DNA of 64,000 bases from Roridomyces roridus (GCA_029378245.1 JARKIF010000002.1:2232001-2296000); one strand, 5' to 3'; positions 1 to 11,763 are shown, counted from the first letter of the stretch. Numbers and translations are program-made. Notes: a model not told the origin generated them from the letters alone.

Positions 1-3000
1 GAAGATGCACCATCAGTCTGCGCAGCGTAAAATAGTGTTCGGCTGGTAATTTATTCACCAGATCGAGCAGCGTCTTGTTCTTCCCAGACGGGTCTCGGAT
101 TTGCACAGCCGACATGAATTGGTCGTGCAGGTCAAAGGTGAGTAGGGGTATGGGGAGAGAGCGGAAGTAGGTCTTGAGGACGGACGTGACACTGCAGATA
201 TCGTTGAAGCGGTCCGAGTCGCACAGATCAAAAGCAGAGTAGTCGCCCTTTTCGAACAACTGCGTGATCGCCTTGGACTGTCCGGAGCCACCCGTCTTAC
301 GATATATGCCTTCATACTCCATCGATGATGTCTCCACAGCGTCGATACATTTATCGACGATGATGGGCACCTGTCGATCCCCGCCCTGAGCAGCATCTGC
401 GTGAACTTGTTCCGTCAAGTCACGGCCAAACATGGATGGTGGCAAGTCCTCCTCTGGTACGGCCGCGCCAGACTGCTGGGAACAGGACACTTGAACGTGG
501 TTCACACAACGGACGTGGACAGATATACTGCAGGCTGAGAAAAATGCTCAGCACAAACGGATCAAAAATGATCGGATACTGACTTGTACACCGGAGCTGG
601 GACCCCCACATCTTGTCTGCACAGTGATCACAACGTGTGAAACGAAGGATGCTGAGCTGCTGGAAATTGTGAGCCATTGGCGTTTTTTGACGCGGTTCAG
701 GTGCAGGCACAGCCTCTTTGGCCCTCGATCCAGGCCATTTGATAAACTTGCCCTTGGAAGGAGTCGGTGCGTCTTCCACCCTGTGCACCTTGAGCCGAGC
801 GTCATGCGAGTCATCGCTGGCTGACGATGAGCCAGTCATAGAAGTGCTGAGAAGCTGAGAAGAAGATGCTTGAGGGACATGCTGCGGTCGCATAGGTGTC
901 GTCTGCGTGCTCGGTTGAGGTTTCTGCGGGGTCTCGGGAATCGGCACCATGCGACGGGCGTATTGTGCGCTCAACTGCGCCAGTTCCTCGTTCCTGGCAT
1001 TCAACACAGTGGTCTCCTCGAGGAAAACATCCCGAACTCCCTTCAACTCGGCGATTTCTCGTGCAAGGCTTTCTCGCTCCGACCTCAGCGGTATCAAGTC
1101 ACGCTGATACTGTTTCTTGATGCTGTCCAGGCGTGTGGTCAAAGAGCGTCCGAGCTGACTCGAAGGCGCTTCTATTGCCGACCTGAAATGTACTCAATGG
1201 GTGAACAGGAACCAGAACGAAGAAATCTCACTGTTTACTCGCCGAAAGTTCTTCGACTTCAGCGAGCGTCATGTCCCGCTCAACCCGCAGCTTGGATATA
1301 TCGTGCTCCAAACCCGAGAGGTTGTCGTGAAGCTCCTTCGACATCTGTTGGCGTAGTTCTTGTCGCCGAGTGTCCCCAGACAGAGTCGTCAGGCGAGCGG
1401 CTTGTCCTGATACCAATACCCTCAGCCGTGTTACCTCGGCTTCAGCCTCCCTCCTGGCTTTCAGCTCGCTGTCATATTCGGTCTGTGCCACAGTCAGACC
1501 ATCTATATACTGCTTGCTTGCTCGCTGGAAACAAAGTCAATTCCATGCACCAAGAACAGGGACACTGCTGACCTTAACGCCATCAAACTTAGCCTTGAGG
1601 TTGGAATACTCTTTGTCTCTCGAGTTCAATGCCTCAATGATGGCCTCAACAAAGCCACGATCGAGCTTCAGCTGCTGAGCGCCGCGGTCACGTGCATCGG
1701 CCAACGCCTCTTGTAGTCTGAGGGCCACCATCCCCGTCGATTCAGCCTTGGGTACCGCATTGGCTGATTCTGAACGGGTGATCGTGACACGTGCCATCGG
1801 CGGAGCTTGATTCTGCAAGTCCGAGGAGGCGCGCGTCCGGGCCGTTGTTTCACTAGAGTCCCCCTGTTTCTTCGGGAGACTCTGCAGTCTGGGTGCTGGT
1901 GATACATATCGAGGAGCAGAATGGCCATCCTCCTCGGAAAAACTAGTATCGTTGGTCGGGGTGGCAGCGCCGTTGGATAACAAAGATGTGGCGGTGGGGG
2001 GAGGGGTCATTGGCACTCGGCTTTCGTATTCCTCCGAAATGTTGGCCAACTGCCTGAGCGATGGGTGCGAGCCATCAGCCGAACTGAATAGATCGGAAAA
2101 GTCAGCAGTGGTCATGGAAAACCGGATAGGCGGTAGTGCAGGTGCAATGAATGTGGAATGCGAAGTATGTTCGACCGGCGAGGATTCCGACATGTCATCC
2201 GAGCTATCGAGCTGGGAAGTAGATGTTCCTTCGGCATCATCGCCCAACGGTGAGAGGAGATTCGGAGGCGACGTAGCTTCAGAAGCCTTGTATTCCTTGG
2301 GCGGTGGAGGAGGCGGAGCGTCTGTCTGGGATTGTGAATCTCCTTCGGCATCTGTGTCCGTGCCGCTTTCCACGCTATGGGGAACGTCTGCTCGTCGAGA
2401 AATGGATGATGGAGTGTCTGAGCGCGCTCGACTGGATGGTCGCGCCATATCCGAGCTATGCCGGCCGTTTGATGACGGGGGCCGAGTGTCTGTTGATCGG
2501 CGACCCTCAAAGCTGGCCGATAAACGCTCTTCAGTATTCGAGCGTGACGAGCTTTTCCTTGGCGGGGCCGAATCGAGAATCACATTCGGCCGCGAGTTGG
2601 GACTCATTACTACCGTTTGGTCCTGCGAGAGACCACCATCGGACGGTGTTCTCGGTGAGGATGAAAGGTGTGTATTGCTAGAGGCACTATTAGGTCGGGA
2701 GGTCCACTCGGAAACAAAGTCCGGTGCAGGAGAGGGAGTTCGCGAAGAATCACGAGGTGTGGAGGGGCGACTACTCGTTTTAAAAGTAGCCGAGAGTGGT
2801 GACAGCGAGGGTGAAGCCAAAGGAGGGCTGGCTGAGCCAATGTTCATCAGCGCGAGACCCGGGTTGATGGATCGGCGCTTTTCTTGGCGAGAAGTCGCAA
2901 CGGTGAGGCCCGCATCCTCCTGAGGATAGAGTGCATTCAAGGGGCGAACACCGTCGTCAAAGCTCTTCCTGCGAGAATCTGCGTTGTTATCTGGAGGCGA

Positions 3001-3904
3001 GGTGGGAGGGAGGGGGAGGGTTGTTTTTTTCGTGGGATGTGACCGTCCGTTTTCTGCTGGTGGGTAGAAGACGGGCGCTTGAGCGGAACGGGGCTCGGGT
3101 TCCGGCGGCGCAACTGTGAAGGAGGGAGATGGGAGCGACGGTGTCGAGGCGTGGGGCTTTAGAGACGAAGGCTCGGCGGCCTCAAAGGCGTCGCTGACAT
3201 ACTGCGATCTCTGTTTCGGAGGTGAACGCACATCCATGCCCCGGGATCGGGGGGTTTGAGGCAGGGAAGCGGCGGACCCAGGCGGTTCGTTTGAGGATGG
3301 CTGGATATTTGAGAAAAGGGACGGAGAGAAGAAGAACGGAGAGACATACCTGAGCTCGCGAACGGTCTCGATCCCGAGAGCTGGTGGACCCTTGGGCACC
3401 TGCAGCCTTTTCCCGCTCCGCCTTCTTCTGCGTGTGCTTTCGTATCTTGATCATACGCTCGTTGTGGCAATTCATGCAATATATGCCTTGACTGGTCTTG
3501 GCAAAGACGAGTTCGTCGATGCGATTCTTGCAGACCTTGCACCGAAAGCAGTGGGCGTGGTAGGAATCATCGCCGGTCATGATAGCCTCATCCAGGATGG
3601 GGTTGTGGCAGACATTGCAGCTGTACGAGCAGTTTGCACAGATGGGCGACCCATCGGACAGTAACAGGAGATTGGTGTCTGCAGTAACCTGGTCGCCACA
3701 CTTGGCGCATTTGAAGCAGTCTACATGGAAGAAAGATTGGCTGGCGGGGAATGAGAATGAGCGCGCGAGAGAACGAGCCAACACGCACCCAAAGGCAACG
3801 ACAAGACCTCCCTGCTCCGTTACGGCCGAACGTTTGCATCCGGGACAAATGCGGTCGTCGAGGGCGACGGGGGCGTCGAGAGATGGGTTCATTGTGGCCA
3901 GCAT
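1..3904 (-). CDS. LIM-LIM-C1-RhoGAP Rho GTPase-activating protein (3' end outside window)
   Basis: This protein stimulates GTP hydrolysis by a Rho/Cdc42-type GTPase, so a role in polarity or cell-wall growth is likely. The start is an ATG at 3904 or 3892. Two LIM zinc-binding modules follow; the first is completed by splicing a 48-bp intron (3741-3788), giving FGQSFFHVDCFKCAKC. A second intron lies at 3301-3349. Next come about 450 residues of Ser/Pro-rich disordered sequence, two coiled-coil stretches (about 1690-1230 and 1140-950), and a C1 domain (HNFQQLSILRFTRCDHC) completed across the intron 535-583, where splicing gives RCTTC. A RhoGAP domain begins near 420; EGIYRKTGGSG carries the arginine finger. 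The window edge cuts the RhoGAP domain. The architecture resembles fungal Rga1/Rga-type proteins. The start lies about 100 bp from divergent KTI12, so the two probably share a promoter. Confidence 0.88.
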
Positions 3905-4002
3905 AAAAGAGAGACTGGCTGCTCACTGAGCAGCGTTGAAGTTGGTAAGAAAAGGAGATACAATCATCAACGTCGATCATCCCTTTGAATAACAACCACC
4001 AT

Positions 4003-5073
4003 ATGGCTCTCATTACTCTCTCCGGCTATCCTTGCTCTGGAAAGTCTACGCGGGCCAGCGAGCTCGTTGCCCAGCTCAGCCCTCTCCTACCACCACAGTT
4101 AAAGCTGGTCACTGTTTCGGACGAGTCTCTCAACATATCTCCTTCTGTCTATGATGGTCTGCTCGCCCTCTCTGTCGCAGACTTGATCCCAATGACTCTC
4201 AGACAGTCGATCTGAGAAACCGGCGCGAGGTGCCTTGTTCACCGCAATCCAACGCTTGATGGCGGAGGATACGGTGCTAATTGTCGATGCGCCCAACTAT
4301 ATCAAAGGATTTCGCTATCAAATCTACTGTGCCGCCCGTGAAATGAAACTCCGGGTGTGCACGGTGCGCGATTGCCTCGTGTTCTCTGCCGCCTTCTTAC
4401 CCCTTACTCAGGTCTACGTCGTTGCCACCCCAGATGTTTGCCGCCAGCGTAACGCTTCTCGGACTGACGGCAGGGCGTATACACCAGAAACGTCCGTGGC
4501 ATGTGGCTCGGCCTGATTTCCCGACTGATGTGCAGGCAGGCTCGAAAATCTGATGCTCCGATTTGAGGAGCCGTCGTCGATGGTGAGATGGGATTCCCCC
4601 TTGTTCACCATCCCGTGGACGGATCAAAATATTCCCGCCGGGGACATTGCACAGGCCGTAACAAGCGGGAGCGTCAAGCCACCGAATTCAGGCACCCTCT
4701 CAGTGCGTTGGACGCTAACCCGATGCAATGCTCTATCTCATCAATGTAGGCTCTCAAAGCACCATCCGACGCCTTGCACGTTCTCGAACAAACATCGATA
4801 GCCATGGTTTCTGCCATCATGGACGCGCAGGTTGCCACGCAAGGCAGCGGCGGCCTAGTTACCCTCCCTCTGTCTCCCTCATTGCAAGTTAAAATAACAC
4901 TGCCCGCGCGAAATCTCACCCTTTCCGAGCTGCAACGCCTAAAACGCCAGTTTGTCACTGTTCACAAGAAGGCCATAACTCTGGGGACCACTGAGAAAGG
5001 CGCTGTCGATTGGGGGGAAGAGAGCGTTGCCAACAAATTTGTAACCTATCTAGAGGAAAATATGAAACCTTGA
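4003..5073 (+). CDS. KTI12: KTI12-like Elongator-associated P-loop protein
   Basis: Kti12 family proteins are ATPases that bind tRNA and work with Elongator in wobble-uridine modification. Five exons (4003-4156, 4203-4363, 4412-4491, 4540-4702, 4750-5073) join in phase to 293 codons plus stop. The N-terminus MALITLSGYPCSGKST is a Walker A motif placed exactly as in the family, which decides the start at 4003 rather than the in-frame codon at 3985. Splicing of the first intron restores DDSRSEKPARGALF, a family-typical stretch. Later segments are VLIVDAPNYIKGFRYQ, a Walker B-like strand, and TPETLENLMLRFEEP. The C-terminal half (LTLSELQRLKRQFV) also fits. The gene ends 8 bp from the convergent stop of BTA1. 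Confidence 0.92.
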
Positions 5074-5081
5074 TCTACCCT

Positions 5082-8049
5082 CTAAACCTTTACCCCGCGC
5101 CAGAAAGACGCGTACCTGGACAGTAGGTCAGCTCGTCAAGAGAGCGGAGATTTGTACACACATGTTAACACGGTCGATAGCGGCTTCCGGGCCTTGCCTG
5201 ACACCGAGTGGCGTCACTTTGAAGCCGTGGCGCTCAAAGTTGGCGTTGTACCACGGTTGCCGGGCTGCCGAACGCCAGTACACAGATCCTCCCGGTGCGA
5301 GGACCCGATGAAGTTGGCTGATTTCGTCGTCCACATCAGCCGAGCCAGGGGTAAACCAGTCGAGATGATCCATGACCAGGGCACGCGTAAGCGCCCAATC
5401 GGACAATCCGCGCAACACACTGTTGGCCGCATTAAATCGGGCGTAACTTTTCTGAGAATAGAACTTACTTGACGATCGAATCGGTGTGCAGACGGAATGC
5501 GTCGAGAACCTTGCCGTTATCAGCCTTGAGCTTGTCGAATCCAGCTCGAGTCAGATATTGGGGACAGGATTCTGGCGTATAGTGCCCGCGCAGGCCCTAG
5601 AACGAATTCGGTGAGTGAATCACGACATACAAGTCATCAACAAACCAAACGATAAAAGTAGTTGTCGTTTTTGAACAAGTGGGCCTTGGGCAGTGGGTCC
5701 AGGGTATCGCGGACGAAGGCGTACACCCCACTGCTTTTGCATTAGAATTAAACCAGTGGATAATATCAGTGCTCACCCCTCCTCAAGAAGCATCTGTCGC
5801 TGATTGAGAGGAACACCGAGTGCATTCCAACAGAACACGGGGTTTTTTAGGAGCGCCACAACCAAAGGATTCAAGAGCACGGGTCTGAGTTTGTTTCGCC
5901 AGATTTCGTCCTGTTGTTCAAGCGTGTCTGCGTTGCACAGCCGCTCAATGTCTTTGGAAACGCCAGCTAGAGCGAAAACAAATTTCATCAATCGCAGTGC
6001 CCAACCGCTGTACCCGCGCATGTAAAAAGAAGACGAAAACGCTTTGCTGTTGATCCTCCAAAACTGGTATGCGCTGGAGGACAAGTGTGGGGCAATCTTG
6101 GAGTCGAGCAGACGCCGGAAGTTGGCGTGACGACCTTTGCCAAACAAAGCGAAAAAGTCATCGTATTCCAGACATTTGATGGCGGCCAGTTTCAATTCCA
6201 TGAGATGGCCTTGGCTGAGAAAACAAGTCAACGGGGAACTTGAAACTCGAGAAACCCAAGTCACCAAGGGTTCATATCGACGCAATGAATCTTGGGTACA
6301 CCGTTAAAAAAGGTAAAGAACTTGAGAAGAAAATTCTTACGCGTTGAGGCGCAGCGGCCACGGCATAGTGCAGAGCATTGTCGCCTGCACTGGTGATCGC
6401 GAACACGTGATCGGCCGACGTTAGTCCAAGATGCTTCATATCCTCGAAAGGATCTTCCTTTTTTACTTTTCAGGGGATGAATGCTTTCAAGACCGTGGGG
6501 ACTCACCCAAGTGAAAGAATAGATGAAAGTTCTAAATTCCTTGTGGACAGGCTGTTCATAGTATGGCAGACGCCAAGGCTGGGGAGAAAGGTCCGGCTAT
6601 GGATGGACCGATTTCATGATCACTCACGGTGTTGAGATGGTAATGGAAAGAACTGTATGGCGGCGTGATGTCGATAACAGTTTGCGAACGTGTCCTTTGT
6701 AGCTGCATTGCGGGCTCGCCGATCTGAAGGGAAGGCACGACGTCCTCGACAGGAGCGACGGTGGCTCTGAGAGGCACCGGGGAGCAATTGCCGATCATAT
6801 TGCCGCCTTCGACCTCAAAGGCATGGCAGGTACGAGATATGTCGCAACTCCGCGGACGACCCAGCCAGATGTAATAGGGACTGGGAAAAGGTCAGAAACA
6901 GGGTCGAATGGGTGCAAGACACGGACATTCTGACTATGAACGGAATGATAAAGTTATTTCTCCCGTTGAAACTTTTGATCTGGAGATTTGTCAGACACCG
7001 TACTCTTTACACGGACCGTACTTGCCGTTCCAAACTTGTATTCCAGGTAGGAGCGTCGAGCCGGACTGAGGTTAACCTGAGAGGTTGTCAGCTGGAATCG
7101 AGAAACAAGTTCTGCCTTACATGATCGAAATCGAACCAAATAAGCCAAAAAGTCCGAGAAAGCCATCCACACTCTTTGCTAGTGCCCCCAATCGCCTAGC
7201 TCGCATGAGTTGACAGACCAAGAGAGATGAGAGAAGCCAACCTTTTCGTGCAAAGACGGTTGTTTTCCGGCAGTGTAAAAGTCGACAACAGAGAGCAGGC
7301 CATCGGGTGACAAGACGTGTTCAACGCGGTCCAGTACAGGGTAAAAACTGGGTATCTGTGTACTGGGCATGAGTATGCGGGTATTGAGTACGAGGGGGAC
7401 ATGCCATGGTGAGGGAGTATGACAGAGTGATGAAGCTGACGGAACCCTTGGGGTCTGTGTGCTCCCACTCTGGTATCGTGAAGGAACTGGCGTCTTGACA
7501 GAGCACAGTTACATTCGTCCAGCCGCGCTTGGCAAACCGCTTGCGGGCAATTTGCAGAAGAGGCTGAAAATCATGAAATTCGTAAGCGGGTGGATGGGGA
7601 AACAGCCAACCTCGCAGAGATCAATCAGATAAATCGCATCGAACTGGGAGATCTGCATGTGTTTGTCCATGAGCTCAATGTTGTGCCCAGTGCCGCCTCC
7701 AATGTCGATCCAGACGAGTCGCTTGTTGGGTGAAGTTGCCTTGAGGGATGAGAGATGGGCAGCGGACAACGAGAGCATGGTGTTGCGACCACGGAGGAGT
7801 CCATTGCGGGTCGCGTCGTAGACATCGGCCTGCCCCTCGTAAAACTGGAGACGGTCATTGAACGAATGGGGACTCGAAGTGATAACATGCCTTATCCAGC
7901 CGGCCTTTCTGGTCTGACACGCCAGAAAGCGGACCGATGAAACAGTGGTAAAAGAACTTGAAGTAGGGGCGGAGGACGCCCGACCTGAAGACGTAGAAGG
8001 CTAAACAGGCCGCCACGAAGAGGACGGGCACGGAGGGAGAGAGCAACAT
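5082..8049 (-). CDS. BTA1: Betaine lipid (DGTS) synthase, BtaB-BtaA fusion
   Basis: This enzyme makes the phosphorus-free membrane lipid diacylglyceryl-trimethylhomoserine from diacylglycerol and S-adenosylmethionine. The start ATG at 8049 opens a hydrophobic N-terminal segment (PVLFVAACLAFYVF). An SAM-dependent methyltransferase domain follows, with motif I RLVWIDIGGGTGHN near 7720 and LSPDGLLSVVDFY near 7290; this is the BtaB-like half. The C-terminal half is a DUF3419/BtaA 3-amino-3-carboxypropyl transferase: SADHVFAITSAGDNALHYA near 6400, DMNPxQ-type sequence, GHLMELKLAAIKCLEYDDFF near 6200, and a final ADVDDEISQLHRVLAPGG near 5330. Many introns interrupt it. The last one (5116-5161) joins the frame to a short terminal exon ending at the TAG at 5082-5084. 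Fungal homologues are induced by phosphate starvation; no regulatory motif was identified here. Confidence 0.9.
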
Positions 8050-8375
8050 AGGCGGCGCGTATTACGGGACGAACGAAGCCAAGGCAAAGTCACTGGGGTA
8101 TTTATCGCATTGGGGTGCGCTCAGAAGCAGCCGAGCGAAGTCGGACAGCTGCAGCCCTGATACTTGGTTACTTCCGCCAACGTGTGTGTACACACGTTCT
8201 AAAGCGTTTGCCTCTGCCCGCAACGTGGACCGTATATTTTTTCAGGCTTTTCCTTCTCAGGTACGAGTATCCTTTTGCCGCGGCACGGGGAAATGGAGGA
8301 GGTAATGATGGGCAATCAATTGATAGGGTCATTCGAGTATGCTGCCTCATCGGCCGTGGCCTTGCTCTGTCGAGT
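8050..8375. promoter_or_regulatory. Divergent intergenic region between BTA1 and the TRIC-like gene
   Basis: This 326-bp gap separates the BTA1 start from the proposed start of the rightward gene. No supported gene lies in it. It contains the first copy and the start of the second copy of a short tandem duplication (8333-8407). Confidence 0.4.
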
Positions 8376-8407
8376 ATGCTGCATCTCATCGGCCGTGGCC
8401 TTGCTCT
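8333..8407 (+). repeat. Tandem duplication, units of 36 and 38 bp
   Basis: The unit starting TCGAGTATGCTGC and ending GGCCGTGGCCTTGCTCT occurs at 8333-8368 and again at 8370-8407. The second copy has two extra bases, and the units are otherwise identical. The second copy contains the proposed start codon (8376) of the TRIC-like gene. Confidence 0.9.
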
Positions 8408-9267
8408 ATTGGGCACGCCTGTACACATCACCGTCTTTCCTTACGTCTGGGGAACGACCTTCCATGCCGCCAGAATATCCTATGTTTTCATCAGCAACGG
8501 CCGCGGTCAAACCCAGCTCTCTTGGGGCGCCCACCTCTTTGGCTACCTGCTCATGGTAACTTTCTCGTACATCTATGGAACAGTACCGATTTCCCGCCTA
8601 TAGTGCTGGGGAGGCTCTCTTGGCGCCCACCTGATGCTCTCGCTGCCCCCGCCACAACTGTACGCCCTTGGTCCATGGATCAATTATTCCACCGTCCATC
8701 TCCTCTTCACCCTCCTCTTCCACTATTTCCCCCTTGTATGTCCTTTCACCACGGCGCCCTATCACTTCTCACTCCTCTCAGCCGGACCCTTCTCTCACAA
8801 ACACTATTCTGTTCCCCCTCGACGGTCTTCTCCGAGCGAATAGTGTCCTACACACACTCTCTCTTCTCTCCTTACCTTCCGTGAGCCCGCTCCTAGCAGC
8901 ATCTCCGCTTGCCCATTTCATCTTGGGAGCCGTCGCTTCGGCAGGAGGCGGACTCCTGGGCGGGACTCTCAATCTCTGGACCCCCAACTGGCAATTTTCC
9001 ACACCCCCGCCTTTGCGCACCGGTGTCTGGGGGGTTTGGAGCACCCTCGATATATGGGCGGGCGGTATTGTGGCCCTCACGTATGGCGCACTGACTGGCC
9101 ATCCTGCCTTGGCTCCCCTCCGCGCCTCCTTGGTGTCCGAGAAGGCCTTGGTTCTCACCGTGTCCGACGCGAGAGCTTCGGCCGCCGCGCTCATGATCTT
9201 CTTCTTTGGCCTTCGTGTTGCTGCAACGCTAGCCCCTGCACCGCCAAAGAAGGTCAAGACTCAGTAG
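8376..9267 (+). CDS. TRIC-like (TMEM38 family) intracellular cation channel protein
   Basis: Three exons (8376-8555, 8604-8735, 8782-9267) join in phase to 265 codons plus stop. The spliced protein is hydrophobic with about six or seven membrane segments. It shows a TRIC-like series: VFPYVWGTTFHAARISYVF, then LSW...LLMCWGGSLGAHLML followed by PPP, then ASAGGGLLGGTLNLWTPNW. These fall in the same order and spacing as MFPYFDIAHY, the CFGGG segment before PP, and the ARGAGG segment with its W-x-P in animal TRIC channels. The short basic tail KKVKTQ is compatible with the ER. The N-terminus is the weakest point because an upstream exon is possible. The family match comes from recognised motifs, not a search. 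Confidence 0.62.
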
Positions 9268-9384
9268 ACATACGTGGGCATTAGATGCATTCAAGCATTA
9301 TATACTGGGTAGAATTTCCCGAGCATACCTCAGCAAATCTAGTCCGTAAGTAGCAGAAAGAGGTCCGTATAATATACATGGTCA

Positions 9385-10317
9385 TCACTCGAAAGGATTC
9401 GTACGGCCCGCCTGTGGCTTGTTAATAGAAGGTATTGAGAATAACAAATGGTACTTGCCTGATGATCTCCACCTCTATCGTCGCCTTCCCCAAGACCACA
9501 CAGCCACTCGTGCCACCACCGCGTCGGTTGGGGTTCCTCCTCCTCCTCCTCGTGTATCGGTTCAGGAAGAGGCGGCGGAGGCGGCGCAGTTTCCGGGGCG
9601 AGCGGCGGCGGTGCTCGAGGAGGTGGTAGTCCAAGCGGTTTCGGAGTTGGCGGTCTGCGATAGGATGATGAGGCGGTAAGGAGTGCTGGTCGTGTCGGGG
9701 TGGAGGGAACAGTGAGGGTGGCGGTGCTATCATCCATCTCAACTGGGACTTCCGTCGGGCTCATGATCGTCCCCGCCTCTGGATCGATGAATGGGTTCGC
9801 CGTGGATGGAGATGCTGGCGACGACTCGGGATTCGCAAACGGATTCTGATCTGTGACGGTAGGGGAGGGTGTCGGTGTAGCTGCTATTTCGTCGAGTGGA
9901 ACAACGTCGACAGAGTCTTCCGAGTTGAGTGCGGCATGTGTCCCAAGACTGGGGTTCATATTTCGCTGGCTCGGGGATGTCCGGGTCGTTGTCCACAGCA
10001 GGCTCGCCCGCCTGCTCACCTCGGACAGTAACGTCGATGCCTGCGGTTCAGAGAGCTTGGATTCCCGTGCCGTCTTTCGCTTCATGCGTTCAGCGACCTC
10101 CCAGCGTTTAAGATTCTGGGCTCGTTGAGCGAAAAAGTTAGAAGACGCCACGGGGTTTTACCTCTTCTATACGACGCGTTTCTGTCTCATCTTCATTCAC
10201 AGGTGGGTACTCTTCAGACCTCTTGCCGAGATCTTCGTCGTCTTCGTCGTCGGACCACCCCTTGGGGACGGCTAGATCCTCCTCGTTGTGGGGTGGCGGC
10301 GGCGGCGTTGCGGCCAT
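9385..10317 (-). CDS. Conserved fungal protein with NPF motifs, function unknown
   Basis: The start ATG at 10317 gives MAATPPPPPHNEEDL and an acidic stretch WSDDEDDEDLGK. An intron (10116-10161) joins IEE to NLKRWEVAERMKRKTARES, a basic helix. The rest is low-complexity Pro/Ser/Glu sequence. The C-terminus has a Trp-rich stretch RWWHEWLCGLGEGDDRGGD, then a last exon (9411-9385) ending AGRTNPFE. Three Asn-Pro-Phe motifs (QNPFAN, ANPFID, TNPFE) are ligands of EH domains in endocytic proteins, which suggests but does not prove a trafficking role. The last intron (9412-9458) appears to use a GC-AG boundary. A further 54-nt in-frame intron near 9960-10015 is possible. Confidence 0.7.
9412..9458 (-). 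other. Putative GC-AG intron
   Basis: On the minus strand the exon ends ...CATCAG and the intron opens GCAAGT and closes CACAG. Joining in phase gives GGDHQAGRTNPFE and a stop. The GT-type donors seen nearby would remove the RGGDHQ segment. The GCAAGT donor matches the usual consensus of rare GC-AG introns. Confidence 0.6.
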
Positions 10318-10413
10318 TCGTGAGGAGAAGAGAGATGAGTTGCACGTGGTCTGACGCATTTCATATGATGGTTACTAAATTATAAGTGGTCCATGGTATA
10401 TAATGTCTAGTCC

Positions 10414-11763
10414 TCAAAACCGCCCGTCGCGCTTGGGTTGCATCATGACCCCTTCATCCGAACTATCGTCGCCCATGTAGTGTCGCAGCCCGGAGGCCTT
10501 GGGTGCAGCATGTTGCAAGATCGGCATTTCGTCTGAGTGCATACCGTCACGACTGTACATGGTGCTGCGCGCACTATTCCCATTGTTGGGAAGAGAAAGA
10601 AGGGACGCACGGGCAGTCTGCCGCATCTGCAGCAGGTTTTGGTGGAATGCATTCTAAAGGGCGTCAGTTGCCGTAACACGGTCGTCAAACGCCGAAGCCC
10701 ACCTGTTCCCGCCAATACTGCATACGTTTCTCGCGCTCTTGATCACGCTGGCGGCGGTGCATCATGAAAAGACCGAGCAACGTCCCAAAGATGGCTGGAA
10801 TTGTGAGCGCGGGTTTCAAGGTTGAGAAAATCAAGGACAAACCGACGAAGATACCAATGGCGACAACGATGTATACCCATGTACCGACATGCTTCGGAAT
10901 GGTGGTGTCGATCCCGCAAACACCGCTGCTGAGGCAGTTCCAGGAGCTACACCTATACTCCGTCAAGTTCCATCCGAAGTTTTGTTTGCAATGATGACCT
11001 ACTCCTTGTCAGCCGAGCACGAGTCGCCAATGTTCTTTTCGGCCATGCATTGTAGTGCAACAGAGTCGCAGTAGAGCCCGGCAACGCAGTTGCCACTGCG
11101 CAAGAGGATGAGTTATTTCGGAGATGCGGTCATTGGAGAGCGCCCACCGTGAGACGATATCAATGAATTCGCCGCTCCCACCGTAGGCGATGTATGCCGT
11201 GTTTTCGACCGTGCAACTCTCTCCCGATGTCCTATTCGCCCACCTGCGAGCCGTGTTAGAGAAATGACGCCCATGATGAAACTGATCCGTACATGCAGAC
11301 GTTGTTAAGGCAGACGGCGCCATTGACATTGAGCCCGCGGTTGGTAGTGTCAGCGAGCTGGGCAGCGTTCGGCGGTGCCTCGCACTCGTCTGGGGCAGAG
11401 ATATGAGAACTAGGGGGAGAAGCAAAAGGAATGGATAGTACCGTCGCGATTCAGTTGGCATGGGCTGTTGACAGGGAGCAAATCCTGGCATACATCCGCT
11501 TCGTCTGGGCAAAACTGGCCCGAGGGACAGAGGTCGGGGAGATGGCTGCCTGTTTGGTAGCCAAAGGGAAACTCGTCCTTCCTGCAGCCCTTTAGCACAC
11601 ATGTGCCATTTGCTGCGCAGTAGGTGACGGAATTGCAGTCGCTGAAAAACTGGTATGTGCCGATCTGAAGACGGTTATCGCTGGTAGAGCAGTTGTCGCC
11701 TTTGTTGGCGCTGCCGGCCAAGGCGAGCGCGGAGCAGGAGAGGAAAATGAGTGAACGCAGCAT
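10414..11763 (-). CDS. Secreted/type I membrane cysteine-rich protein, function unknown
   Basis: The ATG at 11763 starts a signal peptide (MLRSLIFLSCSALALAGSA). The extracellular part is cysteine-rich and contains several introns: NCSTSDNRLQIGTYQFFSDC, CVLKGCRKDEFPFGYQ, LCPSGQFCPDEADVCQ. One transmembrane helix follows (VYIVVAIGIFVGLSLIFSTL, about 10,880-10,820). A basic cytosolic segment RRQRDQEREKRMQYWREQ and a Ser/Met-rich tail end in MMQPKRDGRF. Upstream in-frame ATG codons exist, but only this one gives a clean signal peptide. The pattern resembles conserved agaricomycete surface proteins without a known function. The next gene upstream, Smr, lies 223 bp away. Confidence 0.75.

Noticed and set aside
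1952..2923. 323-codon plus-strand open frame
   Set aside because: It lies antisense to the disordered part of the RhoGAP gene, whose flanking LIM, C1 and RhoGAP domains fix the coding strand; the long frame reflects Ser/Pro codon bias.
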